Below, in pieces: positions 12,512-23,699 of a stretch of 64,000 nt of DNA. The DNA lies in the NCBI GenBank assembly GCA_026122225.1, contig JANEZZ010001623.1, positions 827,501-891,500 of the forward strand, written 5' to 3'. This stretch comes from Heloderma charlesbogerti. Its lineage: Eukaryota; Chordata; Lepidosauria; Squamata; Helodermatidae. The notes beneath the pieces are model-generated. The model saw only the letters and a list, made by a program, of their open reading frames with translations. It made no database searches and was not told where the DNA came from. How positions within the stretch are numbered: the stretch's first letter is position 1; each line of letters opens with the position of its first letter. The position numbers and the translations under genes are program-made.

Positions 12512-12644
12512 GGGCGCAATCCTATGCATGTTTAGACAGAGAAAAGGCCTACAACTCCTAGCATTCCCCAGCCAGCCATGCTGAGTGGGGAATGCTGGGA
12601 GTTGTAGGCTTTTTCTCTGTCTAAACATGCATAGGATTGCGCCC
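12512..12644. mobile_element. Harbinger-type hairpin MITE with TTA duplication
   Basis: A 133-bp near-perfect hairpin. GGGCGCAATCCTATGCATGT at the left pairs with ACATGCATAGGATTGCGCCC at the right, and pairing continues almost to the centre, roughly 57 of 59 positions per arm by eye. It is flanked by TTA at 12509-12511 and 12645-12647. A 3-bp TWA duplication and GGG-starting inverted ends fit PIF/Harbinger non-autonomous elements. The few arm mismatches suggest moderate age. Confidence 0.8.
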
Positions 12645-13059
12645 TTAGTCTCTCAAGTTTGGTACAGTTTAGTTTGGCTTGTATTACTTTCCCTGCTATT
12701 AATATAATGCTGCTGATTCGATGTATGTATTTTCTAGGGTGTGTCTATCTTCAATAAATGTTGTACTTTGAGTACTTACTTTGAGTTGAATAAAGGATTA
12801 TAAATATTCAAATAAAATTTGGAGCCATTTGTTCCTCAGGAAATATTCTGTGGTATGTTTGTATAAGTTGATTTATTGAGTGGGTGGTCTTACTTTGCAG
12901 CAGGAGATTGAAACTAGATGGCTATTTTGGTTCTTTCCAGATTGTAATTATTGTTATTCCGAGTATTTAGATGACGATGATGTATATAGGCCACTTACTA
13001 TATCTCAGAAGATGCCTCATAGCATTTTATAATACAATATTAAAATACCAAACATCCTT

Positions 13060-14480
13060 ATCAGTTAAAACATTTAAAATCAGGAAACTATTAACAAACT
13101 GGAGAACACAGTCAGGAAATGCCTAGGTGAAGACATAGGTCTTGAACAGGCGAATAAAGCATGCCAGCATTGGTGCCTCCTGAATACCAGGTGGGAGGGC
13201 ATTCCACAAGGTGAGTCTCACTACGGAGTAAGTCTATTTTCAGGTTGCTGCCAGATGTCAATCTGCAAGTTGTGCTACCACCAGCAAGGCCTCCTCTGCT
13301 GATCTTAGCAATTGTATGGATATGTATATGGGAAGGTCACCTAGTTCCAAGTTGTTCAGGGATTTAAATGCCAGCAGCAAGACATTGAACTTGGCTCGCC
13401 AGCTAATAGGCAGACAGTGCAGTTGCCTCAACACCAAAATAATATGTGTGTGGCCAGACATGTCACTCAGCATCCTGAGCCCCAAAGTACAAACCTGCTC
13501 TTTCTGATGGAGTGCAGTCCTGTCTAGGACAGGCAAATATCCCAATTCCTATACCCAGGAACTGTCTAATTGGGATTTTGGCTCAGTTTGTTCATCCTCT
13601 TCCAATCTATCACTGCATCCAGACACTGGTTCAGAACACGCACAGCTTGGCCCAATTCAGATGTCACAGAGAAACAGAGCTGGGTGTCATCAGCATACTA
13701 ATGACACTTCACCCTAAATCTCCTAATGACTGCCTCCAAGGATTTTGTGTAAATGTTGAATAGCATCGGAGACAGAACAGAACCATGCGGGACCCCACAA
13801 CTTAACTGCATTGTGCCCTAGGGTATGGGTCATTCACTGCTATACTCTGGACATGACTTTGCACATAGGAGCAGAACCACTGCCCTTGAGTCCCAACATG
13901 CAGATCCAGTCCAGAATGATACCATGGTCAGCTTGGTCAATGATATCAAAAGCCACTGAGAGTTCAACGAGCATCACCAGGGTTGGACTCCCCCAATAAA
14001 GGTTATATGTCAGGGTAACCAGGCCTGATTCAGTCCCAAAAACAGACTAGAAAGGGTCTAGATACTCTGTTTCTTCCAAGAGTGTCAAGCTGTGCAGCCA
14101 GCACACTCCTGAGCACCTTCCCTAAGAAGGGGATATTAATGTCCAGGCAGTAGTCATTACAAATATCTGGTTCCAATGTGGATTTCTTGAGAAGTGGTTG
14201 TACTGCTGTCTCTTCCACCTAGTTCAGATTAGCCATGAAGTGCAAGGGTTGAAAAGGCAAGTAGTTGGATCCACTGTTTCAAGCATCTTGTCCATATCAT
14301 CGGGGCTCAAAAGCTGAAAAAGATGAGCAATATTATTCCCAATATGCCTTGCAAATATGGCACTACAAGTGCCCATGGGCTCCAACACTCCATTTACAGA
14401 GGTCCTTCTCAGTGGTAGTGCTGCCCCCCCCCCCGGAAAGCTCTCCCCACTGAGTTCCACTGGCACCAATGTTGCCATCT
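13060..14480 (-). mobile_element. L2-like LINE, reverse transcriptase part (decayed)
   Basis: On the minus strand successive blocks of a non-LTR reverse transcriptase can be read: LLKKSTLEPDICNDY and NIPFLGKVLRSVLAAQLDTL near 14030-14220, YADDTQLCF with EL.QAV.VLNQCLDAV.DWK near 13640-13700, and the C-terminal LRQLHCLPISWRAKFNVLLL with FKSLNNL near 13350-13430. Many stops and shifts are present. Together with the endonuclease part at 15076-15880 this is one old insertion, interrupted by younger pieces. Clade assignment to L2 rests on the motifs and is moderate. Confidence 0.75.
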
Positions 14481-14489
14481 TTTTAGTAC

Positions 14490-14705
14490 CAGATTAAGAG
14501 GGTCTTCTATTCCTAGGCTTTGATGGCATATGATGGGATTTTAATGTCAGTTGTTTGTCAGGTCTGGTATCCCTTTGTAATTGTTTTTTTTTTTTGCTGT
14601 TTTATGTTTTTACATTTTGTATGTTTTCAGTATTTTGTTCTGTAATGTTTGTGAACTGCCCAGAGAGCTTTGGCTATTGGGCGATATAGAAATGAAATAA
14701 ATTAT
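14490..14705 (+). mobile_element. L2-like LINE 3' end
   Basis: Ends in GTGAACTGCCCAGAGAGC..TTGGCTATTGGGCGATAT and AGAAATGAAATAAAT, the same 3' hallmark as at 2940 and 27250. Opposite in orientation to the LINE it interrupts. Confidence 0.75.
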
Positions 14706-14930
14706 TGAAATGAAAAATTACTGTTGTAGATGTAAAAAGACCCCAAATCACATGGAACAACTCTGCTAGCCAGCTACTCAAACATGGAGTGGAAGCAGTG
14801 AAGAAACCTCACCGCCACATGATATTCTAGCCCGTGTTCAGTAGTCTTCACAGAGAGTTTTCTGTCATCTGACCTGCCTCTTTAAGGCCCATAGGTGCAC
14901 TGAGAACCAGGAGGCTCTCTAATGACTGTC

Positions 14931-14988
14931 ATAGAATCATCTGGTTGGAAGGCGCCTACAAGACCATCAAGTCCAACCCCCTGGTCAA
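14931..14988 (-). mobile_element. CR1 3'-end fragment
   Basis: TCATAGAATCATCTGGTTGG..CATCAAGTCCAACCCCC is the reverse complement of the usual CR1 3' end. A plus-strand version is at 41211-41312. It directly precedes 5S-like sequence. Confidence 0.65.
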
Positions 14989-15000
14989 TGCAGGAAGACT

Positions 15001-15071
15001 GATTCCCAGGCAGTCTCCTATCCAAATACTAAGTAGGGCTGACCCTGCTTAGCTTCTGAGATCAGGTGCAT
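15001..15071 (-). repeat. 5S rRNA-derived SINE/pseudogene fragment
   Basis: About 70 bp match the reverse complement of vertebrate 5S rRNA: TTCCCAGGCAGTCTCCTATC, then CAAATACTAAGTAGGGCTGA and CCCTGCTTAGCTTCTGAGAT follow the 5S order with scattered changes. Only the inner part is present, so it is not a functional 5S gene. 5S-derived SINEs are known in squamates; a lone pseudogene is the alternative. Confidence 0.75.
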
Positions 15072-15075
15072 CCAG

Positions 15076-15880
15076 CCCTTTGCTCATTGAGGGTATTTGT
15101 AGCCCGCTTCATCTCATTATTCCATAATGAGACTAGCCCTGTCACCTGGAACCCCCCCCCCCAGCATTCAAATTCCATAGGTCTCTGGGACCATCGCAAG
15201 GCAAGTCGGCTATCAGTCCAAACATTTGCCAGGAAGTGTTCTGACTATGAGAATGGGGTGACCCCCCCCATTTTAGACCACGTCATTCACACCCCAGTGC
15301 AAAGACTAAATCAAGGGTATGCCCTGTATTATATGTTGGGCAAATGCCATATTGAGACAGCCCCATTGTCATGGTGGCCATGAAGTCCCAAGCTAGTGCT
15401 GACAAGGTAGCCCCAACATGGATGTAGAAGTACACAAGGTCAGCTGTCCTTGATTCTCCAACACCACCCCTGACACCATCTCAGATAGGGGGGCTACCAG
15501 GCAGCGTGGTGAGCAGTACACCAGCAGCATCCTTATTCTGTATGTCCAGCCCAACATCAGATGCAAGCCCTCAAATCCTGCACTGGAGCAGAAAGACCTC
15601 CAGTTCTCTCCATTGTTGAGGGCAATGGGATCGCTAGGGACCGCAGCCACTCCCACTCCAATTGGGGGTTATCCAGGGGAAAGCAAAAAATAAATGCCAG
15701 TTTGCAACTGATATTTGGCAGCAAGCTGCTCCATAGTGCTACAGAACACTGCAGTGGTAAAATGTTGCTTGTTTCCAAGATAAAATTGGCCCTTTCACCT
15801 CCATAGTGGCTACAGAGCTCCAAAAGGGCCAAATTTAGCTTGCAGATAAGATAAATTAGGCCCTTTTGGTGCTCCATAGC
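15076..15880 (-). mobile_element. L2-like LINE, endonuclease part (decayed)
   Basis: Minus-strand readings include GFEGLHLMLGWTYRIRMLLV followed by Y.SPRCLVAPLSEMV, and then a degraded counterpart of the VGDFNIHV catalytic region and of the DF.ATM stretch. This is the endonuclease half of the LINE whose RT half lies at 13060-14480. Low-quality C runs and many indels show great age. Confidence 0.6.
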
Positions 15881-17904
15881 CCTATGGATGCCTTTTTTGT
15901 GTGTTTTTAAAAATGTTATTTAAAAATTGGGGAGCAGAAGGCGGCAGGGGCTGCGGCCCACAGGCTTCGTGTTTCCCACCCCTACTCTATAGTATGTGTT
16001 TAGGATTACAGCCTAAGTGATGTACATAATAAATTACACACAACAACAAAAACTGAGAACATAGCAGAACATTGTAAAAACATTGATTCCCAAGTGTTTT
16101 GAGAGTTGTCTGGTTTGGTAAAAATGTGTCAACATTAGGAATTGGTCAGTGGTTAACTGATACCATCACTAGAACTCTTCTGCAGCCGTATATGCACTTT
16201 ACAAGTGATCGGGCCCATACTACCACGATGCGAATCTAAATATCTTTTGACCTTGGACAAGCTGCTCAACTTTATTTTTTCCTTTTTGTAAATGAAAGAG
16301 TTCTACAGAAGAATGAACACTACAAGTGGAGATCGATGAAAACTGTTAAGTTTTTGTGTTGGCTGTACCTTCTCAGTGTCCATTCCCTCACATGCCCATT
16401 CACTCTCACACATGTGCTTTCTCCCTCTCTGGGAGAGGGGCATCTAGTCGATGTGTGCCAACACTGCCTGGGTTTTACTAGAGAGGATAGATGAAACTGG
16501 TCTTCCTGCCTGAGAGCCTTACTCTGGGAACAGGCTCTTCAGGCCACAAAGTCTGGAGTTTAGGACAGTCTTGTCAGCCTACACCCTCCAAGCTCTACTC
16601 TCACCTGGAGCCCACAATTGCCTCCCTTACTCTGGGAATGGCTTTATCAACTTTAGTGCCTTTGCTGGTACCTATCTCAGGTCCATCCTCATTGGGACTG
16701 ATGGCGACTGCCTCAGTTCTGACCCCATTAATTCCAGCTGTGTCTGGCACTGCTCTCTGTCATTAATCCTCCTCCATGGGATGTGCAGGAGTGCCCCCTC
16801 AGCTGCCGTTGACACAAGGCAAATCTCTTGTCCTGAGCAGGATTAAGAAGCCTAAGACCAAGCACACTGCTTCTTCTGTGCTTGCAGAGAACAGAAAAAG
16901 AAACCAAAGTCTCATAAATCAGCTCACTTACCTTTGATACCGACCCAGTTGCCTTCGGTACTGACAATGCTGTCTTCGAACCTATTGGTTTCCTCTTCAA
17001 TACTGGGCACCCAAACCTGCCCGGCACCAACTGATACACAGAACTGCCTGACACTTTTACCACAACCTCCTGTGCCACTGCCCACTGAAGTACTGAAGAT
17101 GATGTAAGAGACTTTTCCTTGGCCATCACCTAAGTGTCCATGGTTTTTAAGTACTTTTTTAGGACAAAAGACTCATGCTTCTCTGCAAACCCAGCCACGT
17201 GATCTGGACCAAATGGACCTAGAATTTTTTTTTATTTGCATGCTTTCCTTCAACTTTTCCAAAACAATTGGCTGGCTGTCCTCTCAAGACAGGGAAAATT
17301 GCACCAGATTATTGAGAGAATAAAGTTTAAGCAGGAGCTGAATGGAAACTTAAGGTGGCTTGCTGAGAAATCATCTAGTATATGGTGTTGCCGCTATACC
17401 ATCCCTAATGGTAAATCTCTAACTACCTCCAGCAGACCCATCTGTTCCTAAACTTTTTGTGCCAACTGTTTTTTAAACTCCTGAGTGTTTGGAATATTCC
17501 ATCAAACGTTCCATAACAGCTAAGAAACTGAGTCAGTGGCTAAGGAGGGTTCATTCCAATTGATTGAAACTAGAGTTCTCACAACTATTAGCTGCAGAGG
17601 TTTAAAACAATGCAGCCTACATGACTCATTTCTTACTTTGTTGAGCTGATCTGATTTTTTTTAGTTCAGATGAACAAAACTATATATTTTTGTTTTGAAC
17701 ACTCTTGCATTCTGTGCTTTAATATACCACCGTGTCTGTGTGTGTGTGTGTGTATGAAATAAGTAATGATATGGCTGCCTATTATCTGAGGTTAGGGTTG
17801 AAAATGGATACACCAGAAACTTTTGAGCACCAAAAAGGGAGGCTTAAGTAAATTAAATTGAAACATACCAATTACATTGGTTAGTGCACAGAAATTCAAG
17901 GCAC
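15881..17904. other. Unassigned sequence with a possible DIRS gag-like remnant
   Basis: At 16490-17460 there are overlapping frames rich in Ser, Pro, Thr and Gly. Their wording resembles the plus-strand Pro/Thr-rich region of the DIRS remnant at 32000-32900, but no diagnostic motif was seen. A short (GT)n run lies at 17731-17753. No gene is claimed. Confidence 0.35.
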
Positions 17905-18112
17905 AAATTCAAGGAACATATAAGCTGCCTTTTACTGTCAGATCATTGGTTCATCTAACCCTCTATTGCCTGCTCTGACTGGCAGCAGTTCTCCAGTGGG
18001 TTTTCCTGGCACTGCTATTTGAGATCCTTTAATTGGAGATGCTAGGAATTAAACCTGAGACTTCCTGCATGCAAAATATGTGCTCTGCCACAGAGCCATA
18101 GCTGAGTACTGA
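17905..18112 (-). mobile_element. tRNA-derived SINE
   Basis: Read on the minus strand, the head contains an A box-like TGGCTCTGTGGCAGAGC and, about 30 bp on, a B box-like GGTTTAATTCC, the spacing of a tRNA-type pol III promoter. The body continues to CAGCTTATATGTTCC. A second, headless copy follows at 18145-18290. It is not a tRNA gene: no cloverleaf could be completed. Confidence 0.65.
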
Positions 18113-18144
18113 TAGCTTGAGGAAAAATTGCCAATTCTTTTCAT

Positions 18145-18290
18145 AAAAGAGGTGCTGAACACATGGAACCTGCCTTTTAATGACTCAGACTACTGATCCA
18201 TCTACTCTGTCTGGTAGCAGGTTTCCAGGGTCTTAGCCAAAGGTCTTCCTTAGTACTGCTACCTGACATCCTATGCACAAGGTGGTATAG
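18145..18290 (-). mobile_element. Partial second SINE body
   Basis: Repeats the order of the body at 17920-18030 (CTGCCTTTTAATGACTCAGA, TGATCCATCTA, GGTAGCAGGTTTCCAGGGTC, CTACCTGACATCCT) without the tRNA-like head. It was probably truncated at insertion or by later deletion. Confidence 0.5.
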
Positions 18291-19968
18291 ACAGCTTTCA
18301 GTCAAATTTGGTGGAACTGAAGTTCGTCCACCTGGATTGTTTAATACCTTTGATCAAGCAAACATAAATAGATGATCTTGAAATGGCAGTTTATGTGCCT
18401 CCGGAATAGTGGTCCCACTTCAACATTCCTACAGTCTTTTCTGTAGTTCATATATATCCGGAATGTGTAACTCAGGCCCATGAGCCAGTCTAATTCTGCC
18501 TTGTGCTGCAAGCTGGAGGTAAATTACAGGAAGTAACAGTTAGCAATGGGAAATGGCAACTTGGAGGGTGGAACTCTTGTCTATGTGGCTAATCAGGGAG
18601 GGCTTTCCACAGGCTAACCTCTGGACTGGCAATAGATGGAGAAGCTACTTTACCATGCCCCTCCCCCAAGTGTGAGCTGGGAGAGCAGTGGGCTGAGGCA
18701 GAGAGGTGGTTCAGTTGCCAAGGGTAGGGTGAATGTTAAGGTGGCACATTCATTCTGACAGCTTATTTACCTTGTCTGATGCCTTTCTTGTGCATTTCCC
18801 TCACCTTACCATTTAATTTACCTCAATCCCTTCATTCCCGTTGTTGTTCCTTCCTTTCCTTCCTTTCTACCTGTTTGTGCTTTTTACCTTCTCTCTTCTG
18901 CTCCCCTGGCCTATTTCTCATGTATGTGACCCATTTTCTCTTCCCTTCCTTTTTCAGATTTCCTCTCTCCAGCTCTGTCACTTTACTTCCTATATGTGTA
19001 GATCTTTCTGCACCTAATTTATTCTTTAAATGGAAGATCTACCATCCAATCATCTGGTATGGGAAGCAGCAAAGTAATTGCTAAATTCAATGAAATTAAC
19101 AAAAGCTTTTTAAAAATCACGTCCATGATAAGTAGCATGGTAGCACTACCTAGGAAAATGAACTAGTCTTCAGGGAGTGCTTATTCACTGTGTGTGTGTG
19201 TGTGTGTGTGTGTACCTCTTCCCCAAAACTGAAGTTTTTTGGCATTAGGTGGTACGGGCACTTAATAATTTTTCTCATTTTTTCTGGGCTATTTTTTTTA
19301 ACTTACTCAGATCTCTCATGAAATATGAAAGCAACTTGGTATTTTCAGTATACCTTTGGGTAAAATGGGTCTTGTTTCTAGGCATTTTCCACTAGCTGTT
19401 GGTAACATCCTCCTTTTACAGTGTTCTCTCAGAAAGTCGTACACAGTCTTTTTTGATGGCAGACCAACGTTTCATTCTGATTCATCACTGCAGGCATTAA
19501 TGGTACTTCCTACCAGAAGTCATAAGATACAAGAACTGTAGCAGAAGAGGAACTTGCAGGAATAGAAAGGCTCTGGGAGCTCATTGTCTTCAGCATCTAC
19601 AAAGTGGTATGTGTCTGGTTGTTTATGTATCTGAGTCCTGTTAATATGGGTACTTGGCAAGATACAGAGATTAGTAGTCTAGGATGATACATGATCATAT
19701 TCAATCTCTAAAAGAGGGTTCATGGGAAAACTCACCGAGTCTGTGATCCCTAAAAGTGTTTTGCTTAATGTATTTTGCACTTAGTAAAATATAGTTCTTC
19801 TTGATGTCATTCAATGTGCTCATCATGCTTTAGAGTTCCTGTGCCAGATTCAATCAAAGTCCACCCAGGGTGAATAAAAATCAGTGATTTTGAGGAGTGT
19901 GCGTGTGTGGTGGGAGGCGATTAAAACTCAGATTTAAAAAAAAATCATACATGCTAAAACTAGACTTT
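18291..19968. other. Non-coding stretch with a (TG)n repeat
   Basis: A pyrimidine-rich tract (about 18770-18990) and a (TG)n microsatellite at 19190-19213 are the only structures seen. No gene. Confidence 0.5.
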
Positions 19969-20064
19969 GTTGTTGTTCAGTCGTTAAGTCGTGTCCGACT
20001 TTTCGTGACCCCATGGACCATAGCACGCCAGGCCTTCCTGTCCTCTGCTCTCTCCCGGAGCTCA
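19969..20064 (-). mobile_element. BovB-type 3' tail fragment
   Basis: Starts TTGTTGTTCAGTCGTTAAGT and continues GTGTCCGACTTTTCGTGACC, CCATGGACCATAGCACGCC and TCTGCTCTCTCCCGGAGCTC, the reverse complement of the classical BovB 3' end as in copy 2 and at 1481. Confidence 0.85.
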
Positions 20065-20264
20065 AGAAAACTAGGCTTACCATCTCATAAAAATGAAGTT
20101 ACCTACCAGTCAAACATAGGCATTAATTTCCCTTTTTCCATCTCATGAAAATAGCTCTGTCCAGCCTAATTAACACCTCTTACTTGTTGAAAGTTCTTCT
20201 TGACTAAAGTCATATGTGGAAAGACACAGGTCCTGCTTGCATGTAATGCAAATCCATTGGTTTA

Positions 20265-20548
20265 AAAACTGATGGCTTGTCGTATATGAGCGGGGGCACT
20301 GCCTGCTGTGGTCTTGCCTCTTCTGCTTTTAACCCACAGCCAGCCCCTTCGTAGGTTGTGGAGCTGTAGATTGGGCTTGAGAACTAAAACAACCCAGTCA
20401 TTAACCCAACAACAAAGCATTGTTTGACTTTTGCAGGTTACGCTCCACAGCCTATGAAGGAGCAGATCATGGGTTGTGGGGTAAAAGTGGAAAGTGCACC
20501 TGCCCATTAGTTTTTGAACTGATGGGTTGTCATTCCATGCGAACCAGG
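20265..20548. mobile_element. Palindromic MITE (GATGGGTTGT family)
   Basis: The left part AAACTGATGGCTTGTCGTAT and the right part TTTGAACTGATGGGTTGTCA carry related words, and the interior has GGTTGTGGAGCTGTAGATTG mirrored by TGCAGGTTACGCTCCACAGC. Related to the copy at 27695-28055. Superfamily not settled. Confidence 0.45.
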
Positions 20549-20819
20549 TCACAGATTAGATAGTATTGTTGTTCTGTGCTTATGTGGTGGCGGAGATGGG
20601 CTAGGCAAGGCAGAGGAGTTAGTTAAGACATAAAGACAATATAACAGGGTGGATAAAGATCAATGCTTAAAATAAATTTTAAAAATTGATTAAAAAAATT
20701 AAATTGGATTTTTTCTATCCAGTCACTATCAACCCTTGCTTTGGCTTATTAATCACAGGCATTTCATTTTTGTTTGCTACTTTTTTGTGAGCGCAGGACT
20801 GAGCTAAGACAATGACTGG

Positions 20820-21114
20820 GTTCAGACAACACACTGCAGCTCATCGTGGGTTATTTAACCCATGACGAGCTGCATGTTGCATATCCAACCCCCGCTTGGG
20901 GGTTGTTATATCGTGTGAACCCAGTGAGTGTGGGTTATGTAAGGTTTAAACAACCATTACATAACTCTAAAACAAACAATGGGTTATGTGTGGGTTGTTT
21001 AACCCTTGCATAACCCACCTTGGGATATGGTGGCTGCAAGCACCCCGCACGCGCTACAGCCTCACCATGGGTTAAATAACCCACAGTGTGCTGTCATGTC
21101 ATGTGAACAGCCCC
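20820..21114. mobile_element. Palindromic MITE with GGGTTATTTAACCC boxes
   Basis: Left end CTGGGTTCAGACAACACACT, right end GTCATGTCATGTGAACAGCC. GGGTTATTTAACCC at 20848-20861 is mirrored by GGGTTAAATAACCC at 21069-21082. Related copies lie at 45837-46132 and, in part, 40980-41190. Confidence 0.65.
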
Positions 21115-21192
21115 AGAGTGAAGCAGAAAAACATTACACTGAAAATAAAAAGATGACACAAAATTGTCAAGTGTGCATCTTCTTGAATTCCC

Positions 21193-21294
21193 ATATTAAG
21201 ACTGCACTCCTATACCCACTTACTTGGGAGTAAGCCCCATTAAACTCAGTGGTGCCTATTTCTGAGGAGACATGTCCAGGATTGTGCTGTTAAC
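21193..21294. mobile_element. Harbinger-like short MITE
   Basis: GCACTCCTATACCCACTTAC..GGAGTAAGCCCCATTAAACT..CAGGATTGTGCTG, bordered by TTA on both sides. It belongs to the large GCAATCCTATGC-ended group of which 12512-12644 is a hairpin member. The ends are diverged, so the superfamily call is by resemblance. Confidence 0.5.
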
Positions 21295-21638
21295 CTCACA
21301 TTCGGGACTGATGTTCATATGAAAGACCCAATTTGGGAATATTTTAAAGACATTCCCTAAAAAAGGGAAGGTTGCAAAATATATATAGCGTCAAAGAGAT
21401 GCAAAGCCTGCTTGGAAAAACGAAACAGTGTAAATAATACTATATTTAGTTGTAAATTAGCATGACTTACTGGTCAGATTTGCACCATTGTTCAGGAAAT
21501 ATATGAAAAATTTTTGATGAGAAATTTGATTGAAATCCGTGATTAAATCAAACTTTGTTCTTGCTGATTTAAATCATTATTTAAAGCTTTGATTTAAATT
21601 GCCTTTGTTTAAATCTATCCACCCTGGTTGAACCCTGC

Positions 21639-23699
21639 TTAACTCACTTTTTCCCAATCTTCTGTATATCTGGGTTCTGATATTTGAGATGATGAGAGTC
21701 ATTTCTGTTTTCCACATTGTTTAGAATTTTATCAATCTCAATAGTGTAGTCCTTAGTTATCCCCCCTCCCCTGGGATCAGTATAGAACTGACCCAACATA
21801 GCGCTACATCCTGCTCCCAGAAATGGAGGATGGTTTCACTGTGGTGAAGACAGCCTAGTTCAGTTTGCTTCTCCCACTTTTGGAAAAAAAACATGTTTCA
21901 CACTGGAAAGGGAAATGCACAGGCATTGCAGAGCCTTCCCACGCGTCTTAAGCTTTTTGTAATAAAGAAAGTGTTTCTTCAGGATCATTTGAGTTGCTCT
22001 TTTTATGCCTTTATTCCAACCTGCTGCTTTTTCAGACAGGGCAACATATTACAAATAGGCATGCCTCGGGCACATACTGTAATTATGACAATTGTTTCAT
22101 TGTTAAAATTGTTGACGATTATGGCACTTGTTTTATTTTAACTCCTTTTCCTAACATTGAATTATTTGCTACCAAAGCACATTGAGATATTTATAGTGAG
22201 CTTTGTATTATAACTTCAAAATCTTTCCTAAGTGGTTATAGCCACTTTTCTGAATATTTGTGGCTAGGATTATAGGGCTGCAGTTCTGGCCCAATTTTAG
22301 GGGCAAGAAAATACTCAGAAAATGGCTCAACAGAGTGATCTAAAACCTGGGAGTGTTGGAGAGGTAGGGTCGAGGATGGTCCAGGCCAATTTTGAGGTAG
22401 AAACAGTAAGAAATTTCTTATTTATAGGAGTTTAAAGTTTGACGAGTGACATCCAGCAGATTGACAGGTATTGCCATTTTCCCCCTATAGACTTGGCTAG
22501 GTATAGACGTTACCAGCTGTTTTTTTTTTTCCGTTTCTATGGTGTCTTTGGGGGAATTTTTTTAGATCAAGGGAAATGTTTACTATATGCTGTGCCCTAG
22601 TAATAGAATAAGGTGTTTGTAATTTGTCATTTTTCTTTAAAAAATGTTATTTTTTTCCTGGCCCATTTTATCCCATTTGAACCCATGAGGCAACAGACCT
22701 GTGTTGCCTTGGCTGAGCATGCCCAGAACAAACTTGTGTTGCCTAGGAACAGGTTACAAGTTGCTAGGAAACGGGGGGAAGGGTAGTAGGTAGGGCTTAT
22801 ACTGAGAATTTAGCCTTGGAAACAGCTACTACTGCCGAGGCCTGTGTGGGAGTAGACCCAGTCTATCTCAGAAACATGAATTTAAACGATTCAAGTGAAA
22901 TATTTGCCCTTTCCTTTCAAGACTTTTCTCCTTTCTGTGGGGGTGAGGTCAGGTTTCACCAATACTGCCAGAAACCCTTCTTAGCTTTCTGGCAGGGTGT
23001 GCGGTGTAAAAGCACTGACAGCTAGATAGTAGATCCTCTGTGTTCAGGTGCAGTCTACTTCTGACTTTAGTTGCCTGGTAGGCTGCTTCTGAATATAGGG
23101 GTTCTTTTTCTGTCTACTCTCGTGGCTTCTCGGTTTTGCTGAAACACTCGCTCCCCCGATAATAAATACACCGTTGTTGTTAAAGAAAGTGAATGCTGAA
23201 CCAATTGTGTGCATTTGCCAAGACAGTCACCTCAGCGGGTGTTCTTTTTTAAAAGAAAATATTTCTGAGTGCTAAAATAAACATGCCAAAGCAATGGGAT
23301 GTACTTTCCCAATCAGTCAGTCATCTAATCACTGTGTGTGTGTGTGTGTGTGTGTCCCTCAGGAAAAACTACATATATAAACATTAACCTCAGGAAAAAT
23401 TACCTCAGAATATATATTACACACATATATATATACACACACCTCAAGTGGGTGAGGGATGTGCTACAAGAGAGAAGCAAAGACAAGGTGGATAGTAGAA
23501 CCACCATGTTCAAGTGCAGTCTACCATTGAAAACATGTTTGCATGGTAGACTGCAACTGAATACAGAGGGGTTTTTTAAATTAAAAAAAAGTCTTCTCAT
23601 GGCTCTTCTCTTGTGAGGACCTTTCCCCCAAAGAGCTAAAAAAAAACCCTTTTTAAAAAAATACTGAATTGGGATGTGCTTGTTGCACAGTTATTCAGT
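21639..23699. other. Non-coding stretch with repeat fragments
   Basis: Parts around 22800-23160, 23460-23610 and, further on, 27480-27660 share words such as TGCAGTCTAC and GCATGGTAGACTGCA, indicating an unnamed repeat present three times. A (GT)n run lies at 23332-23355. No gene. Confidence 0.45.

Larger units (their letters stand above)
11151..13059. other. Mostly unassigned non-coding DNA with two foldback elements
   Basis: Two palindromic elements lie here (11726-11844 and 12512-12644, listed separately). The rest shows no gene and no recognised repeat. Confidence 0.5.
20645..21638 (+). mobile_element. hAT-like non-autonomous element with nested MITEs
   Basis: Framed by CAGGGTGGATAAAGATCA and ATCTATCCACCCTG, with GATTTAAATC-rich subterminal sequence. 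The CAGGGTGG end is of hAT type, but no matching 8-bp duplication could be seen. Two younger elements sit inside (20820-21114 and 21193-21294). An inverted relative is at 9313. Confidence 0.55.

Noticed and set aside
15001..15071. Functional 5S rRNA gene
   Set aside because: Only the internal part is present, with several substitutions and no proper ends.
16491..17129. Overlapping frames of 91-133 codons that could be a gene
   Set aside because: Biased composition, overlapping in several frames on both strands, with no motif; more likely a decayed gag-like repeat.
17998..18110. tRNA gene on the minus strand
   Set aside because: A and B box-like words are present, but no cloverleaf can be completed and the sequence is part of a longer SINE.
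22816..23025. Short frame METATTAEACVGVDPVYL.. as a small gene
   Set aside because: Overlaps a repeat seen three times in the window; no resemblance or splice context.
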